Source: Gammaproteobacteria bacterium (GTDB lineage Bacteria > Pseudomonadota > Gammaproteobacteria > HTCC5015). Taken from it: a stretch of DNA of 64,000 nt. A program made the position numbers and the translations under genes. Of this stretch, positions 61,230-64,000 are shown piece after piece. Location: the NCBI GenBank assembly GCA_026004975.1, contig BPKE01000002.1, positions 124,001 to 188,000 on the forward strand, written 5' to 3'. The notes beneath the pieces were generated by a model. That model ran no database searches and had not been told where the DNA came from. It was given only the letters and a program-made list of their open reading frames with translations. Numbering within the stretch: position 1 is the first letter of the stretch; every line of letters starts with the position of its first letter.

Positions 61230-64000
61230 CCGGCGTCCGGCGCATCCTCGGCCTGCTGCTCCTCGCCGGCGCCGCCGGCGCCTGGGCTGCGCTCGACGAC
61301 GACCCGCCGGTGCGCGAACGCCCGCGGCCCGGCGACTTCCCCCTGGTCGGCCCGCGCGGCCCGGCGCCGCTGTGGGTGGACGCCGCCGACCTGCCCGGCG
61401 TCGGGCGCGCCGCCGGCGATCTCGCCGCCGACATCGAGCGCGTCACCGGCCGCCGTCCGGCGCTCGGCCACGACGCCCCGCAAGGGGCCGCGGCGGTGCT
61501 CATCGGCACCCTCGGCCACAGCCGGCTGATCGACGCCCTGGCCGCCGCCGGGCGGTTGCCCGTCGAGACGCTGCACGGGCGCTGGGAGGCCTACCACGTC
61601 GCCGTCGTCGAAGCGCCGCTGCCGGGCCTGGAACGCGCCCTGGTGATCGCCGGCAGCGACCGCCGCGGCACGATCTACGGCGTCTACACCCTCTCCGAGG
61701 CGATCGGCGTCTCGCCCTGGTACGACTGGGCGGACGTGCCGGTGCGCCACCGCCGGGCGCTCTACCTGCCGGCCGGCACGCGCCTTTCCGACGCCCCGCG
61801 CGTGCGTTACCGCGGCATCTTCATCAACGACGAGGCGCCGGCGCTTACCGGTTGGGTCAAGGCCCATTACGGCGACTACGACCACCGCTTCTACCGCCGC
61901 GTGTTCGAACTGCTGTTGCGCCTGAAGGCCAACCTGCTGTGGCCGGCGATGTGGAACAACGCCTTCGCCGACGACGACCCGGAAAACCCACGGCTCGCCC
62001 ACGAATACGGCATCGTCATGGGCACCTCCCACCACGAGCCGATGATGCGCGCCGACAAGGAGTGGAACCGCCACGGCCGCGGCCCCTGGCAATACTCGAC
62101 CAACCGCGAGGCGATCTACGCCTTCTGGGAGGAAGGGGCGCGCCGGGCCAAACCCTACGACAGCATCTTCACCCTCGGCATGCGCGGCCAGGAAGACCGG
62201 CCGCTGAGCGAGGGGGAGAACATCGAACTGCTGCAGCGCATCGTCGCCGACCAGCGCGAGATCCTCGCCCGCGTGTTCGGCGCCGAAAACCTCACCCGCG
62301 TACCGCAGGTCTGGACGCTCTACAAGGAAGTCCAGGGCTTCTACGAGCGCGGCATGCGCGTGCCCGACGACGTCACCCTGATCTGGAGCGACGACAACTG
62401 GGGCAACCTGCGGCGCGTGCCGACCGCACAGGAACGCCGCCGCAGCGGCGGCGCCGGCGTCTACTACCATCTGGACTACGTCGGCGGACCGCGTTCCTAC
62501 CGCTGGATCGGCACGGTCCACATCGCCAAGATCCAGGAGCAGATGAACCTCGCCTGGGCTTTCGGCGCCGACCGGCTGTGGATCGTCAACGTCGGCGACA
62601 TCAAGCCCATGGAATTCCCCATGGAGTTCTTCCTGCGCCTGGCCTGGGACCCGGAGGCCTGGCCCGCTTGGCGCCTGCCCGAGTACACCCGGCGCTGGGC
62701 GGCGCGCGAATTCGGCGCCGAACACGCCGCCGACATCGCCGCCCTGATCGACTTCTACACCCGCCACAACCAGCGCCGCAAGCCCGAGCTGCAGGACCAG
62801 AGCAGCTACAGCCTGCTCGCCCACCGCGAAGCCGAGCGCGTCGAGGCCGAGCTGCAGGACGCGCTGGCGCGCGCGAGCGCGCTGGAGGCGCGGCTGGCGC
62901 CGGCCTGGCGCGACGCCTACGTGCAACTCGTCGGCCACCCCGTGGCCGCCAGCGCCAACCTGACCCTCATGTACATCGCCCAGGCGCGCAACCATCTCTT
63001 TGCCGAACAGCGCCGCGCCGAGACCGAGCGCTGGGCCCGGGTCGTGCTCGACCGCTTCGCCGAGGACGCCCGCCTCACCGAGCGCTACCATCGCCTGCGC
63101 GGCGGCAAGTGGCGGCACATGATGGACCAGCCGCACATCGGTTATCTGTACTGGAACAACCCGCCGGAGAACGTCACGCCGGTCACCGCCCACTACCGCC
63201 CCCACCTGGCGCCGGACATGGGGGTGGCGATCGAGGGCCAGGCGCGCGCCTGGCCGGTGCCCGGCCCCTACCGCCTGTCCTTCACCCGCTTCGGCCAGCC
63301 GACCCGGCGCATCGAGGTGTTCAACCGCGGCCGCACGCCGTTCACCGCGCGCATCGAGACCGATGCCGACTGGATCCGCCTGGACCGCGAAACGTTCACC
63401 GTGGCCGACAGCGTGCCGGTGGAAATCGGCGTCGACTGGACGCGGCTGCCGCCGGGCCGCCACCGTGGGTGGTTGACCGTGCACGGCGCCAGCTGGGGGC
63501 CGGCCCGCATCGAGGTGGTCGCCGAGCAACCGCCGGCGGCGCTGGTCGAAACGGCGCGCGGTTTCCTCGAAGGCGACGGCGTGGTCGCCATCGACGCCGC
63601 CCATTACCAGGCCAGGGGGGCGGCGGACGGCCTCGACTGGGTGGTGTTGCCCGGCTTCGGCCGGCGCGGTTCGGCGCTCACCACCCTGCCGGCGGCCGAC
63701 CGCTTCTACGACGATCCGGCCGCCGCGCCTTGGGTCGAATACGAATTCACGCTCTTCGAACCCGGCGAACGGGCGCTCATCGTCGAGCTCGCCCCGACCC
63801 AACGCCTCTTCCCCGACCGCGGCCTGCGCTACGCCGTGGCCTTCGACGGCGGCCCGCCGCGCATCCTCGACGCCCTGGAAGGCTACGACCAGGCCGCCTG
63901 GGAACGCGCCGTGATCGCCAACCTGCACCGCCACGCGAGCCGGCATCGCTTCGCGCGCGCCGGGGTGCACCGCCTGCGCCTGTGGCGGCTCGATCCCGGG
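61226..64000 (+). CDS. Xylan alpha-1,2-glucuronidase, GH115 (3' end beyond window)
   Basis: An open frame of 925 codons with a GTG start overlapping the GH43 stop (GTGA) and no stop before the window edge. A signal peptide (RRILGLLLLAGAAGAWA) precedes the GH115 domains: GSDRRGTIYGVYTLSEAIGV, KANLLWPAMWNNAFADDD, GIVMGTSHHEPMMRADKEWN, WSDDNWGNLRRVP and WIVNVGDIKPMEFPMEFFL. GH115 enzymes are about 950 residues, so nearly all is present. They remove (4-O-methyl)glucuronic acid from internal and terminal xylose residues, completing the debranching set of this locus. Confidence 0.94.
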   Translation, partial: MTGVRRILGLLLLAGAAGAWAALDDDPPVRERPRPGDFPLVGPRGPAPLWVDAADLPGVGRAAGDLAADIERVTGRRPALGHDAPQGAAAVLIGTLGHSRLIDALAAAGRLPVETLHGRWEAYHVAVVEAPLPGLERALVIAGSDRRGTIYGVYTLSEAIGVSPWYDWADVPVRHRRALYLPAGTRLSDAPRVRYRGIFINDEAPALTGWVKAHYGDYDHRFYRRVFELLLRLKANLLWPAMWNNAFADDDPENPRLAHEYGIVMGTSHHEPMMRADKEWNRHGRGPWQYSTNREAIYAFWEEGARRAKPYDSIFTLGMRGQEDRPLSEGENIELLQRIVADQREILARVFGAENLTRVPQVWTLYKEVQGFYERGMRVPDDVTLIWSDDNWGNLRRVPTAQERRRSGGAGVYYHLDYVGGPRSYRWIGTVHIAKIQEQMNLAWAFGADRLWIVNVGDIKPMEFPMEFFLRLAWDPEAWPAWRLPEYTRRWAAREFGAEHAADIAALIDFYTRHNQRRKPELQDQSSYSLLAHREAERVEAELQDALARASALEARLAPAWRDAYVQLVGHPVAASANLTLMYIAQARNHLFAEQRRAETERWARVVLDRFAEDARLTERYHRLRGGKWRHMMDQPHIGYLYWNNPPENVTPVTAHYRPHLAPDMGVAIEGQARAWPVPGPYRLSFTRFGQPTRRIEVFNRGRTPFTARIETDADWIRLDRETFTVADSVPVEIGVDWTRLPPGRHRGWLTVHGASWGPARIEVVAEQPPAALVETARGFLEGDGVVAIDAAHYQARGAADGLDWVVLPGFGRRGSALTTLPAADRFYDDPAAAPWVEYEFTLFEPGERALIVELAPTQRLFPDRGLRYAVAFDGGPPRILDALEGYDQAAWERAVIANLHRHASRHRFARAGVHRLRLWRLDPG

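Noticed and set aside
61196-63970. 924-codon minus-strand open frame
   Set aside because: Antisense of the GH115 gene, which is open to the window edge and carries clear GH115 motifs.

Overview
The window is 64 kb of GC-rich chromosome, most likely from a gammaproteobacterium. Pointers are the order tRNA-fMet - rimP - nusA - infB - rbfA - truB - rpsO - pnp, the rpsP-rimM-trmD-rplS operon, a CysB-type regulator beside cysH and cysI, gluQ next to dksA, and a DksA with a long lysine-rich N-terminal tail. The order cannot be fixed from the sequence. No insertion sequence, phage gene, integrase, CRISPR array or rRNA was seen.

Layout. 1-2.4 kb: assimilatory sulfate reduction (cysI end, DUF934, cysB, [4Fe-4S] APS reductase cysH). 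2.4-10.1 kb: OmpA-type lipoprotein, small membrane protein, and a cobalamin group (adenosyltransferase, BtuB-like TonB receptor, metH). 10.1-25.3 kb: housekeeping blocks (TPR protein, rpsP operon, guaB-guaA-tadA, xseA, an RND efflux pair, dksA, phhB, gluQ). 25.3-34.1 kb: the transcription/translation operon headed by initiator tRNA. 34.1-44.1 kb: one minus-strand run of a sugar MFS porter, an Mrp-type Na+/H+ antiporter with three large NuoL/N-like subunits, and a TauE/SafE permease, genes mostly overlapping by 4 nt. 44.1-64 kb: a xylan utilisation locus. xylB, xylA and a large TonB receptor read leftward; a halogenase-like flavoprotein, GH9, SGNH/SASA esterase, secreted GH51, a transglutaminase-like/TPR lipoprotein, GH43 and GH115 (running off the right edge) read rightward from a shared 369-bp control region.

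How the locus would work (inference from families): the esterase, GH115, GH51 and GH43 remove acetyl, (methyl)glucuronate and arabinose decorations and release xylose from glucuronoarabinoxylan oligomers; the TonB receptor imports oligomers; the MFS porter takes up xylose; XylA and XylB feed xylulose-5-phosphate to the pentose phosphate pathway. No GH10/GH11 xylanase is visible; GH9 is the only probable endo-acting enzyme here.

Data quality: six genes carry eight frameshifts in total (BtuB-like receptor 1, tadA 1, xseA 1, infB 2, xylan TonB receptor 2, halogenase 1). Every one is restored by deleting a single base, and infB and tadA are normally essential, so these look like insertion-type sequencing errors rather than decayed genes. 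Each such gene is annotated over its full span.
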